From contig JAFQLQ010000030.1 of NCBI GenBank assembly GCA_017414505.1, positions 1 to 62,781 on the forward strand: a DNA stretch of 62,781 bases, written 5' to 3'. Position 1 is the first letter of the stretch, and every line of letters starts with the position of its first letter. Under the pieces are notes generated by a model. The model made no database searches, was not told the origin of the DNA, and worked only from the letters and a program-made list of their open reading frames with translations. Made by a program: the position numbers and the translations under genes. Source of the stretch: Clostridia bacterium (GTDB lineage Bacteria; Bacillota; Clostridia; UMGS1840; HGM11507). Positions 33,277-43,035 of this stretch are shown here, in pieces.

Positions 33277-34011
33277 ATGCATCTTGATATGTGTTTTCCA
33301 AGAGAAATTGAAAATGCAAAGAAAAATAACACACCTGTAGTAATCGTTGGCGGAACTGTTGAATATCACGGCCCTCAGTGTTCCTACGGATGTGATACAC
33401 TGGTTGCAAAAGGTCTTGTTGAAAAGCTTGCTGAAAGAAAGGATATTATAATTGCTCCTTCTATCAGCTACAGTCCTTCAAGCTATGCAGTTGGTGATGA
33501 AACAAGCGGAACTGTTCACGTTGAGGAAAATGCCTTTGAACAGTATGTTTATTATGTTTTTATGAGTATGTTAAACTCAGGACTAAGAAACATATATGTG
33601 GTAATTCATCATCAGTTTGAGCAGGAATCCTTAATGCCTATGACACTTTCCTATATGAAAGCCGCAAAGCGCGCAACTATGGCATATATGGAAAAAACCA
33701 GAGGTCAGGGCTGGTGGGGAAGCGAAAATTACAAGAATTATTATGAAAATCTTGAGAATGAAGATAATCCCTTTGGCTGGATAAAGGTTATTCCCACAAT
33801 GAGTACCGCGGTTCAGAACGCAACAGGATACGACCACGCAGGAAAATATGAATGTTCAATACTTATGTCGCTTTATCCCGAAGCAGTAAAGCTGGAAAGA
33901 TTAGGCGATATAGAGCATTGGTTCACCAAAAGCTCTGCAGAAGCAAATAAAGAGCTTGGTGATAAAATGGTTGAGCTTTCCCTTGAGTATCTGGAAAAAA
34001 CAATTATATAA
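33277..34011 (+). CDS. Divergent creatininase-family hydrolase
   Basis: 244 residues. The family's metal-site pieces are visible: VGGTVEYHGPQCSYGCDTL (Glu, His and Asp) and GYDHAGKYECSILMSLYP (His and Glu near the C-terminal third). The usual NGHGGN/NGHYEN motif is replaced by IHHQFEQ, so one ligand may be supplied differently. The ATG at 33277 (site AAGAGGTG) is chosen over a GTG three codons up. Family members open cyclic amides or deformylate. Adjacency to a creatinase-like gene recalls creatinine to creatine to sarcosine degradation, but the altered motif argues for another substrate. Confidence 0.82.
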   Translation: MHLDMCFPREIENAKKNNTPVVIVGGTVEYHGPQCSYGCDTLVAKGLVEKLAERKDIIIAPSISYSPSSYAVGDETSGTVHVEENAFEQYVYYVFMSMLNSGLRNIYVVIHHQFEQESLMPMTLSYMKAAKRATMAYMEKTRGQGWWGSENYKNYYENLENEDNPFGWIKVIPTMSTAVQNATGYDHAGKYECSILMSLYPEAVKLERLGDIEHWFTKSSAEANKELGDKMVELSLEYLEKTII

Positions 34012-34023
34012 ACGAATGAAAAA

Positions 34024-34056
34024 AACAGGTAAAACTTCGGTTTTGCCTGTTTTTTT
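34024..34056 (+). terminator. Terminator of the M24/ASRT/creatininase operon
   Basis: Stem AACAGG-x-AAAAC / GTTTT-x-CCTGTT capped by a TTCG tetraloop and followed by a T run. Confidence 0.88.
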
Positions 34057-34068
34057 CTATTCTGTACC

Positions 34069-34107
34069 TTTTTTTCACTTGAATTAAGATAATTTAACCA
34101 TTATCAT
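34069..34107 (+). promoter_or_regulatory. Promoter of the first PL8 lyase gene
   Basis: TTGAAT (34079-34084), 17-base spacer, TATCAT. A TTTTTTTCACTTG box overlaps the -35, and the same 13-base box lies over the -35 of the sugar-binding-protein promoter. Confidence 0.6.
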
Positions 34108-34144
34108 AAATATATAAACAAATTTTTTACTGTGAGGAATTAAA

Positions 34145-37100
34145 ATGAACATAAAAAGATGCCTTATATACTTTATAATAGTTATTTTCATCATAAATAC
34201 CTGCGCTTTTGTCGTAAACGGTGAAACGGCACAGCTTACGCAGTGCGTGGTTAAAATGAACGATAAAACTGTAATAGAAAAAAGCGGTGCTGTAACGGCG
34301 GATTCGTCAGTAAAAAGAAGTTCGGCATTTACCGCAAAATGGACAAACCACGTTGAAAATACTAAAAGTGCCACCTTTGCAGTTACGGGTGTTACTGATT
34401 GGAGCACATATGATTATATAAGTTTTTGGGCGTATTCCGAGGTAAAAACAGATAAAGTCTTATCTGTTTTTACAGAAACCTCTACAAGTCCCAAATGGCG
34501 TTACTGCTGGGGAAATTTTACTGTTGACTGGGAAGGCTGGAAGAAAGTAACCATTGATTTAACGGATTTGAATGTTGTAAGATACGGAACCCTGCAATCG
34601 GTTAAAACTATTGGATTTTCGGCAAACAGCTGGAATGCCGTGCCCGATGAAAGAACTGTTCTTTATATAGACGATATTTTTCTTGAAAAAGTGGAATGTG
34701 AAAATCCTGTACCTGAAACAGATGCGGAATTTGAAAATATTCGCAGTAACTGGAGAAAGTATCTGGGTGGAGATATTGATGCGCTGACAGATACAGTTGA
34801 GGTAGGTTCAAAAATTGATGCGGTAAGCGGAATTTGTTCTGAGTTATGGAGCAGTATGAATAAAAGCGATAATGCACAAAACCTGTGGGGAACGGCTTTT
34901 CCCGTTGCTACTTCAACAATGACATATCTTTTTTCCAACATCAATAAACTGGCGCAGGGATATGCCATAAAAGGTTCAATATATTATAAAAACGATGAGC
35001 TTTTAAATGATATCCGTTTTGCATTAAACTGGATGTATGAAAATATGTACGGTGCAGATGAAATGAAATTTTCGGGTTGGCGCGATATTACCGAGCCAAA
35101 CTGGTGGGACTGGCAGATTGGATCGCCCACCGAGCTTGTAAATACACTGATGCTTCTTTACGACGTAATCCCAAAAGAGGAAATTAATAATTATCTTTCT
35201 GCAATAAAATTCTTTGTACCGCAGGTGTTTGCAGGGGATGCCAATAAAGCGAGTATCACCTATGTTGTAATGGCAACCTCGGTGCTTTCCAATGATTCGC
35301 TTCATTTCAGAAGTGCTCTTCGTGCTGTTGAAAGCTTTTTGTGTTACGCAGATGAAACTGCGGGGGATGGTGAAGGCTTTTATACCGATGGAAGCTATAT
35401 TTTTCACGGAAAACACGCAATGAACGGAACTTACGGAATAGAGCTTATAAAATCCTTATCTCCCATTATTGCAGTTCTCGGAGATAATATTTCGGGTGAT
35501 ACCGCAAATATGCTTGCAGCATGGTTTTATAACGGATTTGAACCACTTATTTATAACGGTGCAGTTATGAGTATTGTAAAGGGCAGATATCCGGGTATTG
35601 AGCATACATCAGGCGCAACTGTTTTAGGAGTTCTTACGGATATTATTCCTGCACTTTCCGATTCTGACCGGGAACGCATAAAAAGCTATATAAAATATAC
35701 CGTTATCAGTGATTCAACCCTTAATTATTACAGTACTCTCACCTTATCGCAGGCAAATTCGCTTTACGGTATTATGAATGATGAAAATGTACTTCCAAGA
35801 GAAAATTATAAGCTTGCGAAGGTTTACGGAAGTATGGACAGAGCTGTTTGGCAAAGAGGGGATTTTGCAGTTGGTATTTCAATGTCTTCATCAAGAATTT
35901 TTAACTATGAAAGCATAAGCGGATGTAATAATACGGGCTGGTATATGGGTGACGGAATGGTTCTTTTATATAACGGTGATTCCAACCGCTATAACGAAAA
36001 CTACTGGAATAAAGCAAATAAATACCGTTTGCCCGGCACTACTGCCGATAGCCAGACAAGGCAGGCTCTCAGCATTTCAAATTCTGAAGCTTATCTTAGT
36101 ACTAAGGATTTTGTAGGCGGCGTAACACTTGATAATACCTATGCTGCCGTTGCGATGGATCTGGAATCTTTCCACAGTGACGGAAGCGGAAATATTTCAA
36201 CCGATTTCGAGGTATCTCAGCCAAAGCACGATAACGATTTAACGGCTAAAAAAGCATGGTTTATGTTTGATGATGAGGTTGTTGCTTTAGGATGTGAAAT
36301 AAACAGCACAATGAATTCCGAGGTTGTAACCACGGTTGAAAATGCGCCCATAAGTAACGAAGTATTAAGCGTAAATTCTGAAGCATTTTCATACGGAAGC
36401 AGTAAATCGGTTTCTGATGTCAGTTATGCAAATATTGGAAACACAGTCGGTTACTGGTTTCCAAACAAAGTCAATCTTGATGTAAAGTATAATAACTTTG
36501 CAGAGATTTTATGGTCGCACGGCAAAAATCCCGTTAACGAAGCTTATGAATATGTAATGCTTCCTGATTTTTCCCGGGAAGAAACAAAAGCCTATTCTGA
36601 AAATCCACACATTACTGTACTTTCAAACGATGGAAATATTCAGGCGGTTCGTGACGAAAAACTGAATGCAACCGGAATAGTTTTCAGAAGCGAAATGGAA
36701 TTTGAGGATATAATTGCCGAAAATCCATGTATTGTAATGAAAAGGGAGGAAGCAGAAAGATATACGGTTTCAGTCGCCGAACCCACACATAAAATTCCCA
36801 AAACTGTTATAAAAATTAAGAAAAACGGTCTTGTTTTAACCGGATGTGATGAAAAAATCAGTATTTCGGAGGAAAACGGCTATTACGTTCTTTCGGTAAA
36901 TACGTTAAACAGCAAAGGAAAAAGCTTTGAAGCTGTATTCCAAAAAGAAAAAAAGGATTCTCCCGTAAGAATGATAACTGAAGAAAAATCGGGTGTAAAG
37001 CTGTGTTTTACAAATTCAGCGGATACAGATTTAAGCATTAATCTTATTATAGCAGAATACGATGCAAAAAACAGGCTTTCAAACCTTTGTGCAAAACCGT

Positions 37101-37213
37101 ACACTGTTAAAAAAGGAGAAAGCGAAATATGCTTTAATTCTGTGGAAGAAAAAAGCGGTTGCACATACCGTTGGTTTGTGTGGCAAAATGGCTCTGTTAT
37201 GCCGTTTAATTAG
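34145..37213 (+). CDS. Secreted polysaccharide lyase family 8 enzyme, copy 1
   Basis: 1022 residues. Order: signal peptide (1-26); jelly-roll carbohydrate-binding-like domain (about 35-182, ending LYIDDIFLEK); PL8 alpha/alpha toroid (about 190-580); beta-sandwich domains; small C-terminal beta domain. PL8 signatures: NWWDWQIG (319-326), Asn367, His421 and Tyr430 in DGSYIFHGKHAMNGTYG, Arg481 (KGRYPG), matching the Asn/His/Tyr/Arg catalytic set. PL8 enzymes cleave hyaluronan, chondroitin or xanthan side chains by beta-elimination; which one is not resolvable. Own promoter, exported, no anchor seen. Confidence 0.9.
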   Translation: MNIKRCLIYFIIVIFIINTCAFVVNGETAQLTQCVVKMNDKTVIEKSGAVTADSSVKRSSAFTAKWTNHVENTKSATFAVTGVTDWSTYDYISFWAYSEVKTDKVLSVFTETSTSPKWRYCWGNFTVDWEGWKKVTIDLTDLNVVRYGTLQSVKTIGFSANSWNAVPDERTVLYIDDIFLEKVECENPVPETDAEFENIRSNWRKYLGGDIDALTDTVEVGSKIDAVSGICSELWSSMNKSDNAQNLWGTAFPVATSTMTYLFSNINKLAQGYAIKGSIYYKNDELLNDIRFALNWMYENMYGADEMKFSGWRDITEPNWWDWQIGSPTELVNTLMLLYDVIPKEEINNYLSAIKFFVPQVFAGDANKASITYVVMATSVLSNDSLHFRSALRAVESFLCYADETAGDGEGFYTDGSYIFHGKHAMNGTYGIELIKSLSPIIAVLGDNISGDTANMLAAWFYNGFEPLIYNGAVMSIVKGRYPGIEHTSGATVLGVLTDIIPALSDSDRERIKSYIKYTVISDSTLNYYSTLTLSQANSLYGIMNDENVLPRENYKLAKVYGSMDRAVWQRGDFAVGISMSSSRIFNYESISGCNNTGWYMGDGMVLLYNGDSNRYNENYWNKANKYRLPGTTADSQTRQALSISNSEAYLSTKDFVGGVTLDNTYAAVAMDLESFHSDGSGNISTDFEVSQPKHDNDLTAKKAWFMFDDEVVALGCEINSTMNSEVVTTVENAPISNEVLSVNSEAFSYGSSKSVSDVSYANIGNTVGYWFPNKVNLDVKYNNFAEILWSHGKNPVNEAYEYVMLPDFSREETKAYSENPHITVLSNDGNIQAVRDEKLNATGIVFRSEMEFEDIIAENPCIVMKREEAERYTVSVAEPTHKIPKTVIKIKKNGLVLTGCDEKISISEENGYYVLSVNTLNSKGKSFEAVFQKEKKDSPVRMITEEKSGVKLCFTNSADTDLSINLIIAEYDAKNRLSNLCAKPYTVKKGESEICFNSVEEKSGCTYRWFVWQNGSVMPFN

Positions 37214-37221
37214 TCCATTTA

Positions 37222-37277
37222 TTTCACTTATAGTATATTTTTTTCACTTGTTCGCTACATGAGTAAAATGGTATAAT
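37222..37277 (+). promoter_or_regulatory. Promoter of the 18-kb glycan operon with tandem boxes
   Basis: Two TTTCACTT copies start exactly 20 bases apart (37222 and 37242). The second touches a weak -35 TTGTTC (37248-37253), 18 bases before TATAAT (37272-37277). Two half-sites about two helical turns apart next to a weak -35 suit AraC-type activation. Confidence 0.65.
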
Positions 37278-37311
37278 ATAATCAATAAATTATAAAGTAA
37301 GGAGAGACAGT

Positions 37312-38910
37312 ATGAAATCAAAACTATTAAAAGCATCAGCTTGTGCTGTTGCGCTTGCAATGGCACTTGGCACAATGACAGCCTGCAATAAGCAGGAAGA
37401 AAAAACCGGAGGCGGAGCAATAGAATATGCCGCAGACGGAAAAATTTATCCCGTAAAGTGTGATGACACTCTTTCTATGTGGATTGATATTGGTTCGGCA
37501 GATAACGGCGAATCAGGTATGGAAGCAACACCGCTTGGAAAAGCGTGGATGGAGCAGACGGGTGTTAATCTTGAATTTATTCATCCCACAGCAGGAAGCA
37601 CCGAACAGTTAAGCTTAACCATTGCTTCGGGCGACCTTCCTGATATTTTAATTGCCAATATTGCACAGGAAAGCGGTGGTGTTGCAAAATATGCGGCAGA
37701 CGGTGTTATTATCGACTTAACAGATAATCTTAAGGAATTTGCACCCAATTATAATGCGATGATTGAAGCGGATGAAAATCTTGCCAAAATGATTAAGAGC
37801 GACGACGGACGTTTTTATAGCTTCAATATGATTCTTAATGAGGATGTTTTAAGATCAACAGCAGGCTTTATTCTAAGAAAAGATATTCTTGATAAAGCAG
37901 GACTTTCCGTTCCTGAAACAGTTGATGAATGGACTGAGGTATTAAGAGCATATAAAGCAAACGGCGCAAATGCTCCTTTAAGCTATGACATTTCTTTCTG
38001 GGAACAGTATGGCGGTATGTTTACCGGAGCATACGGAACTATAATGAACTTTTACTTGGATGAAAACGGAAAAGTAAAATACGGTTATCTTGATGAAAGT
38101 ATGAGAGATGTATTTCAGCTTTTTGCAGACTGGTACAAAGAAGGTCTGCTTGACCAGAACATTGTTAAAATTACCGACGAAGATGCAAGAATCACCAATT
38201 CCAACACTTGCGCTTATGCTGCATGGGCATCTTCAATCAATAAATTCTCAAAGGCTATGACTGATAAAAATCCTGAATTTGAGCTTGTTGCAGCTCCGTT
38301 CCCGGTGCTTAATAAGGGCGAAAATTCCAGATTCGGTATAAAAACCGAAAAAGTGCTTAAAGCTGGAGCAGGTTATATAACAACCGCCTGTGAAAATGTT
38401 GAGCTTGCAATGAGATTTCTTGATTACGGATACAGTGAAGCAGGTCACACACTTTTAAACTTTGGTGTTGAGGGAGAATCCTTTACAATGGTTGACGGTA
38501 AACCCACTTATACAGAAGTTATAACAAATAACCCCGATGGTTTATCTATGAGTCAGGTTATGGGACGTTACATAAGAGCAAATACTTCCGGTCCGTTCGT
38601 TCAGGATCCCAGATATTTGGAGCAGTATTATCCAATGCCTCAGCAGCAGGATGCAGTTAAAATCTGGAGTCAGTGTGATGCAGAAAACCGTGCGATACCA
38701 AATGTAAGCTTCACTCAGGATGAAAGCACAGAGGTAAGCTCGATTATGAACCCCATAAACACATATGCAAGCGAAAATATGTATAAATTCATTATGGGAA
38801 TAGAGCCAATGGATAAATATGATGCATTTGTTGAAAAAATAAAATCAATGGATATTGAAAGAGCAATCGAAATTTATCAGGCGGCAGTAGACAGATACAA
38901 CAACAGATAA
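37312..38910 (+). CDS. Carbohydrate ABC transporter substrate-binding lipoprotein (LplA type)
   Basis: 532 residues. Lipoprotein signal peptide with Cys25 (GTMTAC). The mature protein is a large family-1 solute-binding fold: TPLGKAWMEQTGVNLEFIHPTAG, SLTIASGDLPDILIAN, AGFILRKDILDKAGLSVPETVDEWTEVLRA-type segments are those of LplA/YtcQ binding proteins that take oligosaccharides. It is anchored outside the membrane and feeds the two permeases that follow. A 14-bp hairpin separates it from them. It is first in the operon that also holds the second PL8 lyase, so lyase products are the likely ligand. Confidence 0.92.
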   Translation: MKSKLLKASACAVALAMALGTMTACNKQEEKTGGGAIEYAADGKIYPVKCDDTLSMWIDIGSADNGESGMEATPLGKAWMEQTGVNLEFIHPTAGSTEQLSLTIASGDLPDILIANIAQESGGVAKYAADGVIIDLTDNLKEFAPNYNAMIEADENLAKMIKSDDGRFYSFNMILNEDVLRSTAGFILRKDILDKAGLSVPETVDEWTEVLRAYKANGANAPLSYDISFWEQYGGMFTGAYGTIMNFYLDENGKVKYGYLDESMRDVFQLFADWYKEGLLDQNIVKITDEDARITNSNTCAYAAWASSINKFSKAMTDKNPEFELVAAPFPVLNKGENSRFGIKTEKVLKAGAGYITTACENVELAMRFLDYGYSEAGHTLLNFGVEGESFTMVDGKPTYTEVITNNPDGLSMSQVMGRYIRANTSGPFVQDPRYLEQYYPMPQQQDAVKIWSQCDAENRAIPNVSFTQDESTEVSSIMNPINTYASENMYKFIMGIEPMDKYDAFVEKIKSMDIERAIEIYQAAVDRYNNR

Positions 38911-38916
38911 TATACC

Positions 38917-38948
38917 TTCTCCGCCTTGCAAAAGTGCAGGGCGGAGAA
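38917..38948 (+). promoter_or_regulatory. Intercistronic hairpin after the sugar-binding-protein gene
   Basis: A 14-bp stem, TTCTCCGCCTTGCA with TGCAGGGCGGAGAA (one G-U pair), AAAG loop, no T-tract. It probably protects the upstream mRNA and lowers permease expression. Confidence 0.65.
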
Positions 38949-38975
38949 TACGACTAAAAAGTAAGGAATGATATA

Positions 38976-39911
38976 ATGCAAAAATCAAAAGTATCATCTC
39001 AAAATTTCATAAAAAGCTGGAAAACGGATTTAAGAAGAAACGGTGAAATCTATCTTGTGGCACTTCCCGTAATTCTATTCTTTATACTGTTCCATTATAA
39101 ATCGATGTATGGAGTAATAATAGCATTTAAGAATTTTTCCCCCACAAAGGGTATAATGGGTTCGGAATGGGTAGGGTTTAAATATTTTATTCAGTTTTTC
39201 AAGGATGATTATTTTCTTCGTCTTATGAAAAATACTCTGACAATAAGTCTGGCAACACTTCTGTTTTCTTTTCCGGTTCCGATTATTTTTGCACTTTTAT
39301 TAAACGAGCTGAAAAGCAAAGCCTTTTCAAGAGGTGTTCAGCTTGTAGCATATCTTCCGCATTTTATTTCTCTTATTGTAATTTGCGGACTTATATCCAA
39401 ATTCACCTCTGCTGACGGAATAGTAACCAATATTCTTGCCTTTTTCGGTATGGATAAGGTTTCTTATCTTAACTATCCGCAGTATTTTGTGCCCATTTAT
39501 GTTATAAGCGATATATGGCAGGAGGCAGGCTGGAATTCTATTATTTATCTTGCTGCATTAACAGGTGTTGATCCTCAGCTTTACGAGGCGGCATCAATAG
39601 ACGGTGCAGGAAAATTCAAACAGACAATTCATGTAACTTTGCCGGGAATTACACCTACAATAGTTGTAATGCTTATTTTAAGAATAGGCTCTTTGCTAAA
39701 CGTAGGCTATGAGAAGATAATTCTTCTTTATAACCCCATTACATACGAAACTGCCGATGTTATTTCTACCTATGTTTACCGATACGGTATTTTGGACGGA
39801 AGCTGGAGCTATTCAACAGCAATCGGTCTGTTTAATTCGGTTATAAACTTTATTCTGCTTATTGCTGCTAATAAAATCAGCAGAAAATACAGTGAAAGCA
39901 GCTTGTGGTAG
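38976..39911 (+). CDS. Carbohydrate ABC permease (LplB type)
   Basis: 311 residues, six membrane helices. The EAA loop EAASIDGAGKFKQTIHVTLPGITPTIV is typical of sugar permeases. The N-terminus (YLVALPVILFFILFHYKSMYGVIIAFKNF) and the loop FSFPVPIIFALLLNELKSKAF are those of LplB-like proteins. It forms the channel with the next gene product. No ATPase gene lies in the operon, so a shared MsmX-type ATPase elsewhere is likely. The start has a GTAAGGA site. Confidence 0.93.
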   Translation: MQKSKVSSQNFIKSWKTDLRRNGEIYLVALPVILFFILFHYKSMYGVIIAFKNFSPTKGIMGSEWVGFKYFIQFFKDDYFLRLMKNTLTISLATLLFSFPVPIIFALLLNELKSKAFSRGVQLVAYLPHFISLIVICGLISKFTSADGIVTNILAFFGMDKVSYLNYPQYFVPIYVISDIWQEAGWNSIIYLAALTGVDPQLYEAASIDGAGKFKQTIHVTLPGITPTIVVMLILRIGSLLNVGYEKIILLYNPITYETADVISTYVYRYGILDGSWSYSTAIGLFNSVINFILLIAANKISRKYSESSLW

Positions 39912-39924
39912 GAGGTAAGAGGTG

Positions 39925-40794
39925 ATGATTAAACGCACATTAGGTGAAAAAGTATTTAACGTAATAAATATATTTATTATGTTGCTTGTGGTTACGGTAA
40001 CACTTTATCCGTTTTTGTATGTACTTATGGCATCTTTTTCAAGTGCCAACGAGTTTATGAGCCACAGAGGGCTTTTAATAAAGCCTTTGGGATTCACTCT
40101 TGATTCCTATAAATTTGTAATGAAAAATTCAATGATTTTCATTGGTTTTAAAAACACACTTATTGTTCTTATAACAAGGCTGGCATTGGGGCTTCTTTTA
40201 ACTGTTATCGGCGCATATTTTATGTCGCTGAAAACAGCAAAGCTTTCCAAAGTGTTTAGTATTGGTGTAGTAATAACAATGTTCTTCTCCGGAGGACTTA
40301 TTCCCAATTATTTAAACGTTAAGTCTTTCGGAATCGATAATTCGCTTCTGGCACTTATTCTGCCCGTTGCGATAAATACATTTAATATGATAATAACAAG
40401 AAACGCAATTGATGCCATCCCCGACGGACTTTCTGAAGCTGCAATGATAGACGGGGCAGGGCATACAAGGGTTCTTTTCAGTATAATAGTGCCCATGATA
40501 ATTCCAACTCTTGCCGTAATAACTCTTTATTATTCGGTGGAAACATGGAATTCGTGGTTTACAGCTATGATTTACTTAAGAAAGAAAAGTCTTTATCCTC
40601 TGCAGCTTGTATTAAGAGAAATTCTTATTATGAATAGCGTGGGTAACATAGCAAACGGCGGCGACAACGAAGCCATAGCAGAAACAGTTCAGTATGCGGT
40701 TATGATGGTTGCAACAGTTCCGATACTGGTTGTTTATCCGTTTTTACAGAAATATTTTGTAAAAGGAGTAATGGTTGGTGCTGTTAAGGGATAA
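39925..40794 (+). CDS. Carbohydrate ABC permease (LplC/YtcP type)
   Basis: 289 residues with six membrane helices. Typical LplC start TLYPFLYVLMASFSSANEFM, middle MFFSGGLIPNYLNVKSFGI, and EAA loop EAAMIDGAGHTRVLFSIIVPMIIPTLA. It pairs with the preceding permease. The ATG at 39925 directly follows a GTG that could also start; GGAGG lies 12 bases upstream. It ends MVGAVKG as family members do. Confidence 0.93.
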   Translation: MIKRTLGEKVFNVINIFIMLLVVTVTLYPFLYVLMASFSSANEFMSHRGLLIKPLGFTLDSYKFVMKNSMIFIGFKNTLIVLITRLALGLLLTVIGAYFMSLKTAKLSKVFSIGVVITMFFSGGLIPNYLNVKSFGIDNSLLALILPVAINTFNMIITRNAIDAIPDGLSEAAMIDGAGHTRVLFSIIVPMIIPTLAVITLYYSVETWNSWFTAMIYLRKKSLYPLQLVLREILIMNSVGNIANGGDNEAIAETVQYAVMMVATVPILVVYPFLQKYFVKGVMVGAVKG

Positions 40795-40821
40795 ATTTAA
40801 ATTTAAGGGAGGAAAAGTGTT

Positions 40822-43020
40822 TTGCTGAAACTGCTTGGTAAAAAAACTGTGCTTTATGTATGGACAGTTATGTTCTTTATAGTTCTTATAATAACCATAG
40901 TTACAAACGGAATCATTTTAACACAGGTTAAAAGCAATTTAAGTGCGGAAACAGAAAATAAAAACAGCTATGTTGTAAAATGCATACAGAAAAGCTGTGA
41001 CAGTATGCTTACCGATACAAAGCATTACAGTGAAATGCTTTCTGAAAATTCCTTTCTTATAAATCTGTCGGAAATGCCGTTATCCTCCGAAGCACGTTTT
41101 GAAGCAGGTGAGCTTTCACAGTATATGCTGGATAGCAGTGCAGGAAGCATATATCTTAACGAAACCTATGTTTATTTTCCCTTAAGCGGAATTGTTGTTA
41201 ATTCAACGGGCGCAAGGGAGAGTGAAAGCTTTTTTAATACATATCTGACCGATGAATTTGAAAGTTGTGAAAGCTGGATTTCCAAAATCACAAATTATCA
41301 GCAGAATTACAGCGACTATACTGATAAAAAAATAAACTTCTATACAAATACGGAAAAATATGTAATTTGTGTATCAGTTGATAAAAAAGCAGTTCTTGAT
41401 GAAGTCTTTATGGCAGAAAGTGACGATATAATCCTTGTTGTAAATTCAAGAGGGAAGATAATTTACAAATGGGGAACCCTCAGCGAAGAGGAAAATGCAG
41501 TTGAAATTTTAAACGGCATTTCAGAGGAAAGCGCAATAAAAATCGGAAAAACGAGAATGATCGGAATAACAGAAAAATCACGTGTTTCCAGATATAAATA
41601 TATTTATTTAAGTCCCTTAAGTATTCAGAACCGTATAATAAGCGACACCCTTATTATGGGCTTTACCTGCAGTTTTATCTGCGTAATTCTGATGATTGTT
41701 CTGTTTGCCCTTTTAATTTTATGGAACTACCGTCAGATAAGCTTTCTTATCAAAAATTCCGGTTCGGATTTAAGTGACGATACGGGTAAAAACGAATTTA
41801 ATATTATTAACAACAGAATTTCAAATTTTAAAAAACAGATACGTAATTTCGAGCAAAAATCCCGCAAGGACGATGATTTGCGCCGTGAAATTGTCATTGC
41901 TGATATTTTAAGAGGCTTTAAGGTAACCGACGGTAAAATGAAAAGCAAGTTCGACGAAAACCATATATATGGAGTTGTGATTATTTTAATTGACGATTGC
42001 GGAATAATTTCCGATGGCGGAAAGAGAACCGAAACCTGCGAGGAGGAAGCACGTTTCATTGTAAAAAATGTTATGAGTGATTTGCTGGGCACATACAAAA
42101 TAGAGTGGACAGTAATTGACGGTAAGCTTACGGGAATTTTTATAAGTGAAACTCCTGTTTACGAAAACTATAAAACAATTCTTGAGGATATAATGAAAAA
42201 AGCTTCGGAGGCACTTGGCACACATCTTGAAATGCAGTTAAGCTTTTATGTAAGTGAGCCTGTTAAGGGAACAAAAAGCTTTCCCGAGCTTCACGAACAG
42301 GCAGAAAAAGCACTTGAATTTGGAAAATTCTATGGCCTATCCGATGTGTTTTATGAGGATATAACCGAAGCAGACAGAAAGTTCCCTGTTATTTCACACA
42401 ACCTTGAAAATGCGCTTGTAACGGCTATAAAAAGCGGAAACAAACAGGATGCAGCTTCTGTTATGAACAAAATTCTAAACGATTATCTTATTTCAAAGCC
42501 GGTAAGTAAATGGTATGTGAACAGCCTTGTTGCAATACTTATGCATATAATAAAGGGTGCAACCTTAAGAGGTGATTTTGAAGTAAGCGAAAACTGGGAA
42601 AATACAAGAAAATTCTCCGATGTAAGAATGGTGGCGAAATGTATGAATTATATACTTGACAGCGCAATGCAGAAAGAAGGAAATAATTCAGAAAATGATA
42701 TAACAGAACAGATTGTCAAATATATTGACGAAAACTTTACAGATTGTGATTTGTGTGTAAATTCAATAGGCGACAGATTTGATATGTCAGCACAGTATAT
42801 TTCAAGACTGTTCAGAAAAAAATACGGATTCAGAATAGTTGATTACATTCATAAGCTTCGTATTAACTATGCAAAACAGATTTTAGAAACTGATTCTCAG
42901 GCTAAAATTGAAAATATTGCTGAAACTGTAGGCTATGGAACTTCGCGTGCATTTATGATGAGGTTTAAGGAAAGTGAAGGGATAACTCCCACACAGTATA
43001 AAAGTAATATTAAAAAATAA
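40822..43020 (+). CDS. Membrane-bound sensor with AraC-type output domain
   Basis: 732 residues. Membrane helix 1 (about 11-33), an outer Cache-like sensor (about 34-280), membrane helix 2 (about 285-312, FICVILMIVLFALLILW), a cytoplasmic middle region, then an AraC double HTH in the last 110 residues (ICVNSIGDRFDMSAQYISRLFRKKYG-like, then AKIENIAETVGYGTSRAFMMRFKESEGITPTQYKSN). It starts with TTG after AAGGGAGG. Such one-protein regulators sense a glycan fragment outside and activate the neighbouring transporter. Likely targets are the TTTCACTT boxes (inferred). Confidence 0.88.
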   Translation: MLKLLGKKTVLYVWTVMFFIVLIITIVTNGIILTQVKSNLSAETENKNSYVVKCIQKSCDSMLTDTKHYSEMLSENSFLINLSEMPLSSEARFEAGELSQYMLDSSAGSIYLNETYVYFPLSGIVVNSTGARESESFFNTYLTDEFESCESWISKITNYQQNYSDYTDKKINFYTNTEKYVICVSVDKKAVLDEVFMAESDDIILVVNSRGKIIYKWGTLSEEENAVEILNGISEESAIKIGKTRMIGITEKSRVSRYKYIYLSPLSIQNRIISDTLIMGFTCSFICVILMIVLFALLILWNYRQISFLIKNSGSDLSDDTGKNEFNIINNRISNFKKQIRNFEQKSRKDDDLRREIVIADILRGFKVTDGKMKSKFDENHIYGVVIILIDDCGIISDGGKRTETCEEEARFIVKNVMSDLLGTYKIEWTVIDGKLTGIFISETPVYENYKTILEDIMKKASEALGTHLEMQLSFYVSEPVKGTKSFPELHEQAEKALEFGKFYGLSDVFYEDITEADRKFPVISHNLENALVTAIKSGNKQDAASVMNKILNDYLISKPVSKWYVNSLVAILMHIIKGATLRGDFEVSENWENTRKFSDVRMVAKCMNYILDSAMQKEGNNSENDITEQIVKYIDENFTDCDLCVNSIGDRFDMSAQYISRLFRKKYGFRIVDYIHKLRINYAKQILETDSQAKIENIAETVGYGTSRAFMMRFKESEGITPTQYKSNIKK

Positions 43021-43035
43021 AAGGAGATGACTGAT

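Noticed and set aside
34145..37213. Naming the substrate (hyaluronan, chondroitin or xanthan) of the PL8 enzymes
   Set aside because: The catalytic residues are common to all PL8 activities; sequence reading alone cannot separate them.
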